Below are positions 12,080 through 23,306 of a stretch of DNA of 64,000 bases, one piece after another. The position numbers and the translations under genes are program-made. This DNA is from Gymnogyps californianus. Lineage: Eukaryota; Chordata; Aves; Accipitriformes; Cathartidae. The DNA lies in assembly GCF_018139145.2 (NCBI RefSeq), contig NW_026114235.1, positions 62,001 through 126,000 on the forward strand, in the 5' to 3' direction. Numbering within the stretch: position 1 is the first letter of the stretch; every line of letters begins with the position of its first letter. A model generated the notes under the pieces. It did not search any database, was not told the DNA's origin, and worked only from the letters and a program-made list of their open reading frames with translations.

Positions 12080-12675
12080 TGTTGTGGTTTAACCCCAGTC
12101 AGCAACTAAGCACCACGCAGCCACTTGCTTGCTCCCCCCCGGTGGGATGGGGGAGAGAATTGGAAGAGTAAAAGTGAGAAAACTCATGGGTTGAGATAAA
12201 GACAGTTTAATAGGGAAAGCAAAAGCCATGCACGCAAGCAAAGCAAAACAAGGAATTCATTCACTGCTTCCCATGGGCAGGCAGGTGTTCAGCCATCTCC
12301 AGGAAAGCAGGGCTCCATCACGCATAACGGTTACTTGGGAAGACAAAATGCCATCACTCCGAATGTCCCCCCCTTCCTTCTTCTTCCCCCAGCTTTATAT
12401 GCTGAGCATGACATCATATGGTATGGAATATCCCTTTGGTCAGTTGGGGTCAGCTGTCCCAGCTGTGTCCCCTCCCAACTTCTTGTGCACCCCCAGCCTC
12501 CTCGCTGGTGGGGTGGTGTGAGAAGCAGAAAAGGCCTTGACTCTGTGTAAGCACTGCTCAGCAATAACTAAAACATCCCTGTATTATCAACACTGTTTCC
12601 AGCACAGATCCAAAACATAGCCCCATACTAGCTACTGTGAAGAAAATTAACTATATCCCAGACAAAACCAGCACA
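12080..12675 (-). mobile_element. P1 5' LTR
   Basis: The 596-base LTR starts TGTGCTGG on the minus strand and ends CCACAACA. It contains the family A signature GTTAATTTTCTTC and the AAAGGGATATTCCATACC segment. Its partner is the split LTR at 9597-10621. Confidence 0.85.
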
Positions 12676-12680
12676 TTCTA

Positions 12681-13408
12681 TCTCAAGGAAATGAAGTTAT
12701 AGGGAAAGGATGCATTTTAATGAAAACTAACTGTGTGTGCTGGAAATGTCTTTTATATGCCTCCCAAGCAGATGAAAGGGTGCTTTTTTCTTTTCATTAA
12801 TTGAGATCAAAACATAACATCACTACTCCACTGGAGACTCCTATGGGATAGGTGTGGTCAGAAAAAGACTGCTAACACTGTCTGAAAGGAGGGAGTCTGA
12901 GTGAGCAGTGCTTTGAGACAGTTAACATTCACTGTTCTGTAACAAGTTTTTGCACACATTTCCAGACCATTTTTTGTAAAGCTTACTTAAACAGTGAACA
13001 TAATGTTTTTTATATTTTCCCTCTTTATTAAAAAAAAAAAAAGTTGAATCAGATTTTTAGGTTTGCTGTGTTTTAGGTTATTGACTTGAAGTTCTTTGTA
13101 TATGATTCTTGCCTATCTCTATTGAAAGATAGCATGAAAAAAGTATGTGATATTGAGTTAATCTAACACGGGTATGTGAAGGAACATGGATAACCCAGAA
13201 GTTACCAATTACAAGTAGTTTGATCACCAAGAGGGGCAAAGGCACGTTTAATCTATGACTAAGAAAATAAGTATTTCAGAATTGCAGATGGATTGTTGAG
13301 CACAGTGAGGTATATGTCTCTAATGTAATACTGTTTTACATATATTGTTCTGTGGGACAATACAATGACAGTTCAGTGATGCTTATTTGAATGTTATGTC
13401 TTTAATTT
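12681..13408. other. AT-rich DNA, nothing recognised
   Basis: Non-coding sequence between provirus P1 and the solo LTR at 13414. It includes an A-run near 13029-13041. No gene or repeat was identified. Confidence 0.5.
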
Positions 13409-13413
13409 TGTGG

Positions 13414-13999
13414 TGTATTGGGTCTAGCTGAGATGGAGTTAATTTTCCTCATAGCAGCCCTCATAGTGCTGTGCTCTGTATTGGTAGCTAGAACGGTGTT
13501 GATAACACACCAGTGTTTTGGCTACTGCTGAGCAGTGCTGGCACAGCATCAAGGCTGTCTCTCCAACATTGCCCCCCCCACCAGTAGGCTGGGGGTGGGC
13601 AAGATGTTGGGAGGGGACACAGCCAGGACAGCTGACCCCAACTGACCAAAGGGATATTCCATACCGTATGATGACTGCTCAGCAATAAAAGCTAGGAGGA
13701 GGAAGGAGGAAGGGGGGGCATTCGTTTGTTTACATTTGTCTTCCGGAGCAACCACTACGCATACTGAAGCCCTGCTTCCCGGGAAGTGGCCGAACATCGC
13801 CTGCTGATGGGAAGTAGAGAATAAAACCTTTTTTTTTCCTTTGCTTTCGCATGCAACCTTTGCTTCTGCTTTATTAAACTGCCCTTATCTCGACCTACGA
13901 GCCTTTCGTTTTATTTTCTCCTGCTGTCCAGTTGAGGAGGGGGAGTGATAGAGTGGCTTTGGTGGGCACCTGGCATCCAGCCAGGGTCAACCCACCACA
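13414..13999 (+). mobile_element. Solo LTR, mosaic family D
   Basis: The 586-base LTR has TG...CA ends (TGTATTGGG to CCCACCACA) and a perfect TGTGG target duplication (13409-13413 and 14000-14004). Its 5' end and last 120 bases resemble family K, while the middle carries the family A segment GGACAGCTGACCCCAAC. Fragments of this LTR recur at 19193-19258, 28529-28612 and inside both inverted-repeat arms. Poly(A)-type AATAAAA lies near 13820. Confidence 0.9.
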
Positions 14000-14004
14000 T
14001 GTGG

Positions 14005-15555
14005 TCATACAGTATATATTACCTATTTTTAAAATCAGCATAAATATTTAATATACAAAAGGTAAGCTACTTTCGTATCAAATACAAGGTCAGGCATGTC
14101 TTCAATATATAGAGTCTTAAAGTACATGCATTGAGTTTAGTTGCCTAAATTGCAATGTTCTCATAAGTCTATTAATGTTATGGGAAGAAAAAAACTGCAC
14201 AAAATATTCAGAGGTACAAATATAATAAACTTTTTTGTCATTAGATCCAACTATTTTAACTGTATAAGATTATTCTGTTCTATGGGAGAATAAAAGAATT
14301 GTCGGATAGTACATAAAAATATCACCGAGATCAGCCTTTTATTTATCCTTCTTAAGAAAAATGGTAGCTGTCAGGAAATTATATATTTTGGGGTATAGAG
14401 CAGGGGATAGGCATACCTTTTTGACAAGGTTCTTACTTTTCTTCTAATTTTTCTTTCCTGATATTTAAAAAATGTATGAATTTATGCATGAAGCAGGTAT
14501 AAGACATAAAAATAAAAAAAACACCAAACTTAAAAAACTAGCTATCCTAAGAGCAAAACTTAAAAGTTGCATTGAGAAGATCATTCCTATAAACCCCAAC
14601 CACTTGACACAGAACAACATAGAATTTTATTTTCATGTCAAAATGCTTTTAAGTTATGTCATTGTTTCTCAGGCCATAAAATCAGATTGTTCAGTTCTAA
14701 ACAATTTAACATCCCTAGCCCATTCATGCAATGTTAAAAATGTCAGAGCAGCACTAATTTCCATTTCAGTGTGATAAGAGATACTTCTGAGTTTCAGATG
14801 ATTTTTTTTTTTGAGTGATGATGAAAAGAATCACCTTTACATCCAGCAGATGACTATTTTTTTGATCCCAGCACTTCACATGCTATTAATCTGTACAGTG
14901 GTGGTGCAGCTTCATAGCTAACAATTAATCACTTTTTATATGTTCCCAAGGTATCTTTTTGGGACTTTGAAATATAGTGAACAACAGAACAGTAAATGTT
15001 TTCTTTTGTTGTTTCTATACTTAAAAATATTAAATATGTAATAGCAGTTTAATTCAGTTTAAGTTTTAGTTTCTGGGTTCAGGAACAGAGAAGACACCAA
15101 ACTAAAAATCACCTGCAAAAGTGGTATCATGGATCATGAATTATTCATGAACAAATATGTAATACCTCTAGTAAGTAATACTGCTACCAAATGTAAAAAA
15201 CCACCCAAAACAAAACCCACCCAAACAAAGTCCTGAAACATGAGTCAAACTGCATGTGTAGCAATCAATATTCTCAAAATATTTTATGGAGTTCTCCATG
15301 CATATTTAAAACTTAGACTGTTCAGTTAGGAAGTACTGTTTAATGAATTACTACCTTTTCTCCTTAATTTCCCTCTGCCCATCACTTAATATGTAAACAT
15401 TTGCAAGTGTTAAGTATATATGAGAGCGCATATATACCATTTCCTCTTGTTCTTCTGTCTACTAGCCTGCCTGATTGGATGTCGAGCTGTTACTAACCAC
15501 CCTTGCAACTAATAATTTCGCAAACAGATTACTGACTTTTTCAACATAGCAATTT
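14005..15555. other. AT-rich DNA, nothing recognised
   Basis: It contains a 100-codon open frame at 14472-14774 of low-complexity Lys/Ile/Asn composition with no recognised domain or splice context. I do not regard it as a gene. No mobile element ends were seen. Confidence 0.5.
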
Positions 15556-16146
15556 CTCCTGGTTTCGGCTGGGATAGAGTTAATTTTCTTCTTAGTAGCT
15601 GGTACAGTGCTGTGTTTTTGATTTAGTGTGAGAATAATGTTGATAACACTCTGATGTTTTAGTTGTTGCTCAGTAGCGCTTACCCTAAGTTAAGGACTTT
15701 TCAGTTTCCCATGCTCTGCCAGCAAGCAGGTGTGCAAGAAGCTGGGAGGGAGCATAGCCAGGGCAGCTGACCCGAACTAGCCAAAGGGGTATTCCATACC
15801 ATAGAACGTCATGCCCAGTATATAAACAGGGGGGAGTTGGCCAGGAGGGGTGGATTGCTGCTCAGGCATTGGTCAGCGGGTGGTGAGCAATTGCATTGTG
15901 CATCACTTGTCTTTTCTTGGGGTTTATTTCTCTTTTTTGTTATCTTCCTTTTCATTACAATTATTATTATTATATTTTTTATTATTAGTTAGTATTATAT
16001 TTTATTTGACTTTAGTTATTAAACTGTTCTTATCTCAACCCACGAGTTTTACTTTTTTTCCCGATTCTCCTCCCCATCCCACTGGGAGGGGGGAGGAGTG
16101 AGCGGCTGCGTGGTGCTTAGTTGCCAGCTGGGGTTAAACCACGACA
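15556..16146 (+). mobile_element. Family A 5' LTR of a broken provirus
   Basis: It carries the family A U3, a TATATAAAC motif near 15819, and ends TTAAACCACGACA, directly followed by a leader and primer site. The extreme 5' end is decayed (CTCCTGGTTTC where others read TGTCCTGGTTTC), so the start is approximate. Confidence 0.8.
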
Positions 16147-16154
16147 GTCCTTTT

Positions 16155-16172
16155 TGGCACCCAACGTGGGGC
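16155..16172 (+). promoter_or_regulatory. Primer-binding site of the 15.5-kb provirus
   Basis: TGGCACCCAACGTGGGGC lies eight bases after the LTR. It differs by one base from the P3 site, TGGCGCCCAACGTGGGGC, which is complementary to the 3' end of tRNA-Lys(CUU). Confidence 0.85.
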
Positions 16173-16267
16173 ACGAAGGGTTGAGATAAGGACAGATCTG
16201 ATCAGAGTGTGTTAAAACAAATTTGTTATAAGCATTCATTGTATTAGTTTAGTAGTCACTGGTCACA

Positions 16268-17045
16268 GTGTGGACTCTTTTGCTCTCAGGGTTGGTGTGG
16301 TTCTTGAAATTGCGTTATGTAATGCCCTACTTGCAGTATATGCTCCCTGTTGTGCTGTTTATCATCTGTGGGAACTGGGCTAGAGTTATCACGTTGTTGT
16401 TGTTTGTAACACTGGCTTATGATATGATAGAAGTGCAGGCCGTGAAACTAATCGGGTGTTTGTACTCGGCATTGTTGTCACCTCTGTACTTCGGGAGCCA
16501 TCTATGGGAAACTATTAATAATTGTACCTTTTACCTTTTCTCCTCGGAGAGCCTATCTATGGAGGAGACATCTCCGTACTTCGGGTGCCATCTCCTGGAG
16601 ACTACTAATAATTGCACTTTCTACCTTTTCTCCTCAGGGAGCCAACCTATTGGGGAGACATCTCCCCACATCTTCCCCTTCTCCGCCAGGTTAATTACAA
16701 TACCATTGGAGGAGTTTGTAAATTTTGAATATCCTTGGGATGTTGAACTCAGCATGGTCCTATTGCTAGGAACCAGCCTGTTCCTGAATGTGATTCAGAT
16801 CTTGTTTAGGGTTAAACAACTATTTAAAAATACCACCCAGAGATCAACTCCCGTGACAGGCACTGCGGCTACTCAAACCCTGGCGACAAGCACTGCGGGT
16901 ACTCCAACTCCTATGACAAGCACTGCGGCTACTCAAACCGCTGGCTACTCTTAACCCTACGACAAGCACTGCGGCTACTCCAACCCCACAACTGTGGCTA
17001 CTCAAACCCCGGCGACAAGCACTGTAGCTACTCAGACCCCAGCGA
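16268..17045 (+). pseudogene. gag: gag N-terminal part with hydrophobic leader and VNTR
   Basis: An open frame of 228 codons starts at 16268. Residues about 15-75 are strongly hydrophobic (for example YMLPVVLFIICGNWARVI). A second hydrophobic stretch near residues 160-180 precedes VKQLFKNTTQRS. Both match the N-terminus of gag in P3. From about 16850 the sequence becomes tandem 30-base units encoding Thr/Ala/Pro-rich decapeptides (TAATPTPATG-like), then breaks in frame at a stop. The capsid part of gag is absent. The array runs straight into an LTR 3' end at about 17050. Confidence 0.75.
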
Positions 17046-17050
17046 CAGGC
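16850..17050 (+). repeat. 30-bp coding minisatellite in gag
   Basis: About seven degenerate copies of a unit like GGCACTGCGGCTACTCAAAC plus CCCGGCGACA. The same unit is present in about three or four copies in P2 (26213-26304, minus) and about two in P3 (46668-46703). Copy number therefore varies between elements of one family. Confidence 0.8.
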
Positions 17051-17083
17051 ACTGTGGTGCTTAGTTGCTGGCTGGGGTCAAAC
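17050..17083 (+). mobile_element. LTR 3' end fragment fused to the gag repeat
   Basis: GTGGTGCTTAGTTGCTGGCT, then GGGGTCAAACCATGACA, is the terminal 35 or so bases of a family A LTR. It follows the gag minisatellite with no intervening capsid or pol sequence, marking a deletion or template-switch junction. Confidence 0.75.
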
Positions 17084-17446
17084 CATGACACAAGTGTGTC
17101 TCCACCCCTAACTCTCTTAGGGGCTCAGAAAAATATTCTGAAGGAAATCAGTAAGTATTTTGAGGTTAAAGGCAGTATATTTTAGCAAGGGTGCTGCAGT
17201 TGTGTACCATCTCCACCCTTACTGCACTTGGAGGATGTTTCCCCTGCTCCAGAACTCTGGCTGTGTCATGGATCTGTTCAGATCGGGATGTATACAGCAG
17301 AACAGGAGGGAATAACTAAAGAAAGAGTACCATCAGTTTGGTTTGGCCAGAGTTTAGGTAAAGCAGGATGCACATGGGATAGACGGATGGGTGGAGTAGC
17401 TCACCAAGGCTGGAAAAAGTCAGAAGAGTAGAGGGGGAGGGGAAGC
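17084..17446. other. Unidentified segment inside the broken provirus
   Basis: About 360 bases lie between the LTR end fragment and the start of pol homology at 17447. I recognise no protein motif or repeat signature. It could be unrelated captured DNA or an interior part missing from P2 and P3. Confidence 0.4.
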
Positions 17447-19192
17447 ACAGCCCTACCATTTGTCATGGACTAATCCAAACTGCACTGGAACAGGGTGATG
17501 CCCCTGAACATCTACAATACATCGATGACATCATCGTGTGGGGCAACAAGGCAGAAGAAGTGTTTGAGAAGGGAAAAAGAGTGATTCAGATTCTTCTGAA
17601 AGCTGGTTTTGCCATAAAGAAAAGCAAGGTCAAGGGACCTGCACAGGAGATCCAGTTCTTGGGAGTAAAATGGCAGGATGGACCTCATCATGTCCCTATG
17701 GATGTGGTCAACAAGATAGCAACTATGTCTCCACCAGCTAACAAGAAGGAAACACAAGCTTTCCTAGGCCTTGTGGGGGGTTCTGGAGAATGCATATTCC
17801 AGGTTATAGTCAGCTTGTGGGCCCTCTCTGTCGAGTGACCTGAAAGAAGAACTATTTTGAGTGGGGCCTTGAGCAACAGCAAGCCTTTCAGCAGATCAAA
17901 CAGGAGATAGCTTGTGCGGTAGCTCTTGGGCCTGTCCGGACAGGACCAGCTGTGCAAAATATGCTCTACACTGCAGCTGGGGAGCATGGTCTCACCTGGA
18001 GGGAGCCTCTGGCAGAAAACACCAGGAGAAACCCGAGGTCGACCATTAGGGTTTTGGAGCCGGGGGTATCGAGGATCAGAAGCCCACTACACCCCAACAG
18101 AAAAAAGAGATACTAGCAGCATATGAGGGGGTTCGAGCCACTTCAGAAGTTGTTGGTACAGAAGCATATCTCCTCTTGGCACCACGATTGCCCGTGCTAC
18201 ACTGGATGTTCAAAGGAAACAGCCCCTCTACACATCACGCAACCAGCACTACATGGAGTAAGTGGGTAGCGTTGATCACGCAACGGGCTTGAACAGGGAA
18301 ACCCAACCGCCCAGGAATCCTGTGGAAGAGATCATGGACTGGCCAGAAGGCAGAGATTTTGGAGCATTGCCTGAGGAGGTGGCTTGTGCCCAAGAGGCAC
18401 CACCACCATATAATGAGTTATCAGAAGATGAAAGGCGTTATGCTTTGTTTACTGATGGATCCTGTTGTGTGGTAGGAAACCATCGGAAGTGGAAAGCTGC
18501 TGTGTGGAGTCCCACGCGACAAGTCGTTGAGGCCGCTGAAGGAGAAGGTGAGTCAAGTCAGTTTGCAGAAGTGAAAGCCATCCAACTAGCCCTAGAGATT
18601 GCTGAACGAGAAAAGTGGCCAGTACTCTATCTCTCTACTGACTCCTGGATGGTGGCTAATGCCCTATGGGGGTGGCTACAGCAGTGGAAGAAGACCACTT
18701 GGCAGCACAGGGGTAAACCCATCTGGGCTGCTGCATTATGGCAGGACATTGCTGCCCGGGTAGAAAACATGGCTCTAAAGGTACGTCATGTAGATGCTCA
18801 CATGCCCAAAAGCCGCGCCACTGAAGAACATCAAAACAATGAACAGGTAGACAAGGCTGCCAAAATCGAAGTAGCTCAGGTGGACCTGGACTGGGAGCGT
18901 AAGGGTGAGCTATTTGTAGCTCGATGGGCCCACAAAACATCGGGACATCTAGGGAGAGATGCAACATATAGATGGGCTCGTGATCGAGGGGTGGACCTGA
19001 CCATGGAGGCCATCACACAGGTCACTCACGAATGTGAAACATGTGCTGCAATCAAGCGAGCCACACAAGTAAAATCTCCCTGGAACAGAGGGCAGTGGCT
19101 GGGTTTTCAATATGGTGAGGCCTGGCAAATTGACTACATTGGACCACTGCCACGAACACGCCAAGGCAAGTGCTACATACTCACCATGGTGA
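17447..19192 (+). pseudogene. pol: pol fragment: RT palm, RNase H, integrase N-terminus
   Basis: Homology starts inside reverse transcriptase and includes the YIDDIIVWG active-site strand (about 17518-17544). Frameshifts follow, for example two extra bases in a G-run near 17775. The 18262-19251 frame holds the RNase H motif LFTDGSC, a STDSWMVANAL segment, an integrase HHCC zinc domain (HECETCAAIK) and the first catalytic Asp (WQIDYIGPLPRT). Integrase breaks off at 19192, where it joins an LTR D fragment. At 18036-18041 this copy reads GGTCGACC, without the stop codon that P2 and P3 share at that place. Protease and the RT fingers are missing. Confidence 0.85.
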
Positions 19193-19258
19193 GAATAAAA
19201 TTTTTTTTGTTTCCTTTACTTCCACATGCGGCCTTTGCTTTTCTTCATTAAACTGCCT
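19193..19258 (+). mobile_element. LTR D fragment split by provirus P2
   Basis: GAGAATAAAA through ATTAAACTGCCT matches about 13814-13886 of the solo LTR D. Its continuation is at 28529-28612, on the other side of P2. The last five bases (TGCCT) are the P2 target duplication. Confidence 0.85.
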
Positions 19259-19855
19259 TGTTGTGGTTTAACCCCAGTCAGCAGCCAAGCACCACGCAGC
19301 TGCTCGCTCACTCCCCATCCCCCCCTGCTCCCAGTGGGATGGGGAGGAGAATCAGGAAAGAAGGTAGAACTCATGGGTTGAGATAAGAACAGTTTAATAA
19401 CTCAAGTAAAATATAATACTAACAATAGTAATAATGAAATATAGTAATAATAATAACTGTAATGAAAAGGAATATAACAAAAAAAAGAAGAGGGGGAAAA
19501 AAAAGAAAAAAAACTCCAGTGATGCACCACCCGCTGACCAAAGCCAGAGCTGTGATCTGCACCTCCTGGCCAACTCCCCCCAGTTCATATACTGGGCATG
19601 GCGTTCTATGGTATGGAATATCCCTTTGGCCAGTTCAGGGCAGCTGTCCTGGCTCTGCTCCCTCCCAGCTTCTTGTACACCTGCTTGCTGGCAGAGCATG
19701 GGAAACTGAAAAGTCCTTGGCTTAAGATAAGTGCTACTTAGCAACAACTAAAACATCAGAGTGTTATCAACATCATCCTCACACTAAATCCAAAACACAG
19801 CACTGTACCAGCTACTAAGAAGAGAGTTAACTCTGTCCCAGCCGAAACCAGGACA
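19259..19855 (-). mobile_element. P2 3' LTR
   Basis: The 597-base family A LTR runs from TGTTGTGG to CCAGGACA in plus coordinates. It is followed at 19856 by the PPT-like interior end (minus-strand AAGGGGTGGATAT). It pairs with the LTR at 27916-28528. Confidence 0.9.
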
Positions 19856-20360
19856 ATATCCACCCCTTATTCTATACCATTTACGTCATGCCCAGAACCC
19901 ACACTTTCTGATACATTTCCAATTAATCACCACCACTTTTCCTGTCTTTTGATACATATACACACAGATATCATTCCTGCAGTCTATGGGCCATCTCTAT
20001 CAAATGTCTGATGAGTTCATTCAGTCCATGACTTTGGGCTCCATCTGTCATAACACTCTGTCTGGGCAGGAGGATGGTGCAAAGTTCGCTCAGTCGGCAG
20101 AACAGGATCGGACTTCGGTGTGGTGTGGCAGGCAGGTGACATTGGGCGCAGCAGGAGGATGGTGTGTAGTGTTGGATTGTTGCAGGCTGAAGTCACTCCT
20201 GGTTCCATCACTACTGCGCTTCACTCAGTATAATCAGACTTCATTGTTCATTAATTTGGGTGATTCTTACTGTAATGCCATTGATATAACATATAACAAT
20301 TATAATAATGATGACATACAGTGGCAGGATTATATAGCAATTAATATCATACAATTTAAT

Positions 20361-21795
20361 CTATTGGCTGTTCTCACCTAAAATCAAATCCCCTTGAGGC
20401 ACACATCGGACTTCCCCATCCTTCCGCATCACCCACCAAGGGCACCCAGGCCCTTGAGCAAAAGCAATCCCACGAATGGGTTTGCCTTTGCCTGAGGCAG
20501 GAGTAACCCAGACTGTCTTCCCTAGCATATTTTTTATGTGCACTACAGGGACTTTATCCCCTTCTACAGTACGTAAAAGTTCTGATTGGGCAGGGCCAGC
20601 TCGATTGACAGATCCTCTAGTGTTGACTAACCAGGTGGCCTTTGCTAGATGTGTATCCCAATGTTTGAAGGTCCCACCACCCATTGCTCTCAATGTAGTC
20701 TTTAACAATCCATTGTATCGCTCGATTTTCCCAGAGGCTGGTGCATGATAGGGGATGTGATACACCCACTCAATGCCATGCTCTTTGGCCCAGGTGTCTA
20801 TGCGATTGTTCCGGAAATGCATCCCTTTGTCTGACTCAATTCTTTCTGGGGTGCCATGTCGCCATAAGATTTGCTTCTCAAGGCCCAGGATAGTGTTTCA
20901 GGCAGTGGCATGGGATATGTTTCCAGCCATCCGGTGGTTGCTTCCACCATTGTAAGCACATGGCGCTTGCCTTGGCAGATTCGTGGGAGTGTGATATAGT
21001 CAATCTGCCAGGCCTCCCCATATTTATTTTTCAGCCATCGTCCCCCATACCAAAGAGTCTTTAACCGCTTGGCTTGCTTAATTGCAGTGCATGTTTCACA
21101 TTCATGGGTAACCTGTGCAATAGGGTCCAGGGTCAGGTCCACCCCTCGATCACGAGCCCATCTATATGTTGCGTCTCTTCCCTGATGACCTGAGGTGTCA
21201 TGGGCCCACCGAGCTAAAAATAATTCACCCTTATGTTGCCAATCCAGATCCACCTGAGCTACTTCAATCCTAGCAGCCTTGTCTACCTGTTGATTGTTTT
21301 GATGTTCTTCAGTGGCCCGGCTCTTAGGTACGTGGGCATCTACATGACGTACTTTCACAACCAGGTTCTCTAGCCGGGCAGCAATATCTTGCCACAATGC
21401 GGCAGCCCAGATGGGTTTACCTCTGCGTTGCCAGTTACTCCGCTTCCATTGCTGCAACCACCCCCACAGAGCATTTGCCACCATCCATGAGTCAGTATAG
21501 AGATAGAGCACTGGCCACTTCTCTCGTTCAGCAATGTCTAAAGCCAGCTGGAAGGCTTTCACCTCTGCAAACTGACTCGATTCACCTTCTCCTTCTGCAG
21601 TTTCTGCAACTTGTTGTACAGGACTCCATACGGCCGCCTTCCACCTTCGATGTTTTCCCACAATGCGACAGGACCCATCAGTGAACAGGGCATATTGCCT
21701 CTCCTTTTCTGGCAGTTTATTATACAGTGGGGCCTCTTCAGCACACGTCACCTCCTCCTCTGGCGATATTCCAAAATCTTTGCCTTCTGGCCAGT
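20361..21795 (-). pseudogene. pol: P2 pol 3' part: RNase H and integrase
   Basis: The frame 21751-20798 carries LFTDGSC of RNase H, the integrase zinc domain (HDTSGHQG, HECETCTAIKQ) and the first catalytic Asp in WQIDYITLP. A frameshift lies near 20900. The frame 20822-20361 continues through the catalytic Glu in GKIERYNG and the C-terminal domain ending at a natural stop. At 21795 the coding sequence is interrupted by LTR E2 and resumes at 23322. The element's enzymes would copy RNA and insert DNA in the nucleus, but this copy is broken. Confidence 0.88.
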
Positions 21796-21959
21796 CCGTG
21801 TGTCCCGTCCCACTCGGTGGGTGAGGGTGAGGTTAACCTTTTGATTCTCTGCGCGGTACTCCGGAGCAACGACAATTGCTCAAGAGGTTCAATCAGATCA
21901 CAGCTTTCCTCAAAACTTGCTTAAAACTTGGCAGAAAACAGTGGATAGTGGCTTGGCAA

Positions 21960-22075
21960 AACTTGTAACAGTATAACCACGACAAACTCGCAATATTACC
22001 ATGACAAACTTGCAATGATGTTACCCTGAGAAACTCACAATGATATTACCACGACAAACTTGCAATTATATTACC
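21960..22075. repeat. Short tandem repeat, about 30 bp unit, in LTR E2
   Basis: Four or so copies of a unit like ATTACCACGACAAACTTGCA occur in the R/U5 side of LTR E2. The array is absent from E1, which is shorter. Confidence 0.65.
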
Positions 22076-22390
22076 CTTATGTGCCCAGAATAAGGTCAGA
22101 AAACAGAGAGAGAAAAAGAGAGATACAAGAAAAGGGGAAAGAAAGAGAGAGAAAGATATCACCACCCTTGGATCCAGCGATGGTCTCTGCTCTGGGTTGT
22201 AGTCCTCCAGTGGCAGGCGCAAGCAAAGTGGCTCTTTGCAATTGTTTTTTATAGTCTAAATCTCTGTCCACAGTCACGCCTCCTGAAAACTTATATGGGT
22301 TCATTCTAGACAGTTCTCAACATATATGGTGGTATTCCAGATGGTTCTTCACCTACTGAGCATGTGCGGTTTATTGCGGTGGTGGTCTTA

Positions 22391-22400
22391 GGGACTTTCC
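22391..22400. promoter_or_regulatory. NF-kB consensus site in LTR E2 U3
   Basis: GGGACTTTCC is an exact kappa-B element. It is conserved at the matching position in E1 (27089-27098), about 140 bases upstream of the TATAAAAG-type promoter on the minus strand. Confidence 0.55.
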
Positions 22401-22624
22401 AAGGAGCTACAAGCCCCCTCCTCAAACAAACTTTGTGTGACCTCTGACCATATATGGTGGGTTCCCAGGCTGGTTCTGCCAGAACACAGGACTGCATACC
22501 CTCTGGCACCCCCCTGTGTCCATGCCAGCCAACTTCTTGCTAATGGCCCTCCCTCTTTGTTATGCACTGTACCTTGGTTGCTACAATGTTTGAGACATTG
22601 ACAGACGTTAACTCTTTCAGTCCC

Positions 22625-23306
22625 TGTCGTGGTTTAATCCCAGTCAGCAACTAAGCACCACCCAGCTGCTTCCCCCTTCCCCCTCCCAGTGGGGTGAGGA
22701 GGAGGAAAGAAGGAAAAAAAAAAAAAAAATAAAAAAAAAATTAAAACTCGTGGGTTGAGATAAGAACAGTTTAATAACTAAAGTAAAATATAATACTAAC
22801 AATAGTAATAATGAAATATAATAATAATAATAGTAATGAAAAGGAATATAACAAAAAAAGGAAAAAAACAGTGATGCACAATGCAATTGCTCACCACCCG
22901 CTGACCGATGCCCAGTTAGTTCCCGAGCCGCGATCCGCACCTCCTGGCCAACTCCCCCCAGTTTATATACTGGAAATTTGGGGATCGAACCCACGACCTT
23001 TTTGTGTTATTAGCACCACACTCTAACCAGCTGAGCTAACCACTGGGCATGATGTTCCATGGCATAGAACACCCCTTTGGCTAGTTCAGGTCAGCTGCCC
23101 CAGCTATGCTCCCTCCCAGCTTCTTGCACACCTGCTTGCTGGCAGAGCACGGGAAAGTGAAAAGTCCTTGGCTTAAGATAAGTGCTACTTAGCAACAACT
23201 AAAACATCAGAGTGTTATCAACATTATTCTCACACTAAATCCAAAACCCAGCACTGTACCAGCTACTAAGAAGAGAGTTAACTCTGTCCCAGCCAAAACC
23301 AGGACA
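22625..23306 (-). mobile_element. Solo LTR F, family A, nested in LTR E2
   Basis: It is bounded by TGTCGTGG and CCAGGACA with a perfect GTCCC duplication (22620-22624 and 23307-23311). At 682 bases it is about 70-90 longer than its relatives because of a tRNA-like insert at 22972-23041. It represents a third nesting level: F in E2 in P2 in LTR D. Confidence 0.92.
22972..23041 (-). tRNA. tRNA-Ile(AAU)-like pseudogene inserted in LTR F
   Basis: On the minus strand the D arm (TAGCTCAGCTGGTTAGAG), the anticodon loop CTAATAA with anticodon AAT, and the T arm GTGGGTTCGATCCCC are clear. Two extra A residues lie after the anticodon stem, and the 5' acceptor strand does not pair with the 3' AAATTTCC. 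It is therefore truncated and not a working tRNA. ACTGG occurs on both sides (22969-22973 and 23042-23046), compatible with a small target duplication. It separates the LTR TATATAAAC box from upstream U3. Confidence 0.75.

Larger units (their letters stand above)
9597..12675 (-). mobile_element. Provirus P1, deleted, family A
   Basis: A minus-strand provirus. Its 5' LTR is 12080-12675, primer site 12054-12071, interior 10622-12079, and 3' LTR 9597-9741 plus 10331-10621, split by a nested solo LTR. The interior is only about 1.46 kb. No pol motifs are present, and about 560 bases are a 48-bp minisatellite. Interior next to the 3' LTR matches the 3' non-coding part of P3. Flanking 5-mers TGGTA and TTCTA agree at only three positions, so the target duplication is decayed or the ends come from different insertions. 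Confidence 0.8.

Noticed and set aside
13370..13410. TTTGAATGTTATGTC as SREK1IP1 exon 3 (the FEC part of the zinc knuckle)
   Set aside because: No acceptor site, and the neighbouring codons do not match the expected zinc-knuckle continuation.
14472..14774. Possible 100-codon gene
   Set aside because: Lys/Asn/Ile-rich frame in AT-rich DNA without a domain, splice signals or conservation evidence.
22972..23041. Working tRNA-Ile gene
   Set aside because: Acceptor stem does not pair and the variable region has extra bases; better called a tRNA-derived insert.
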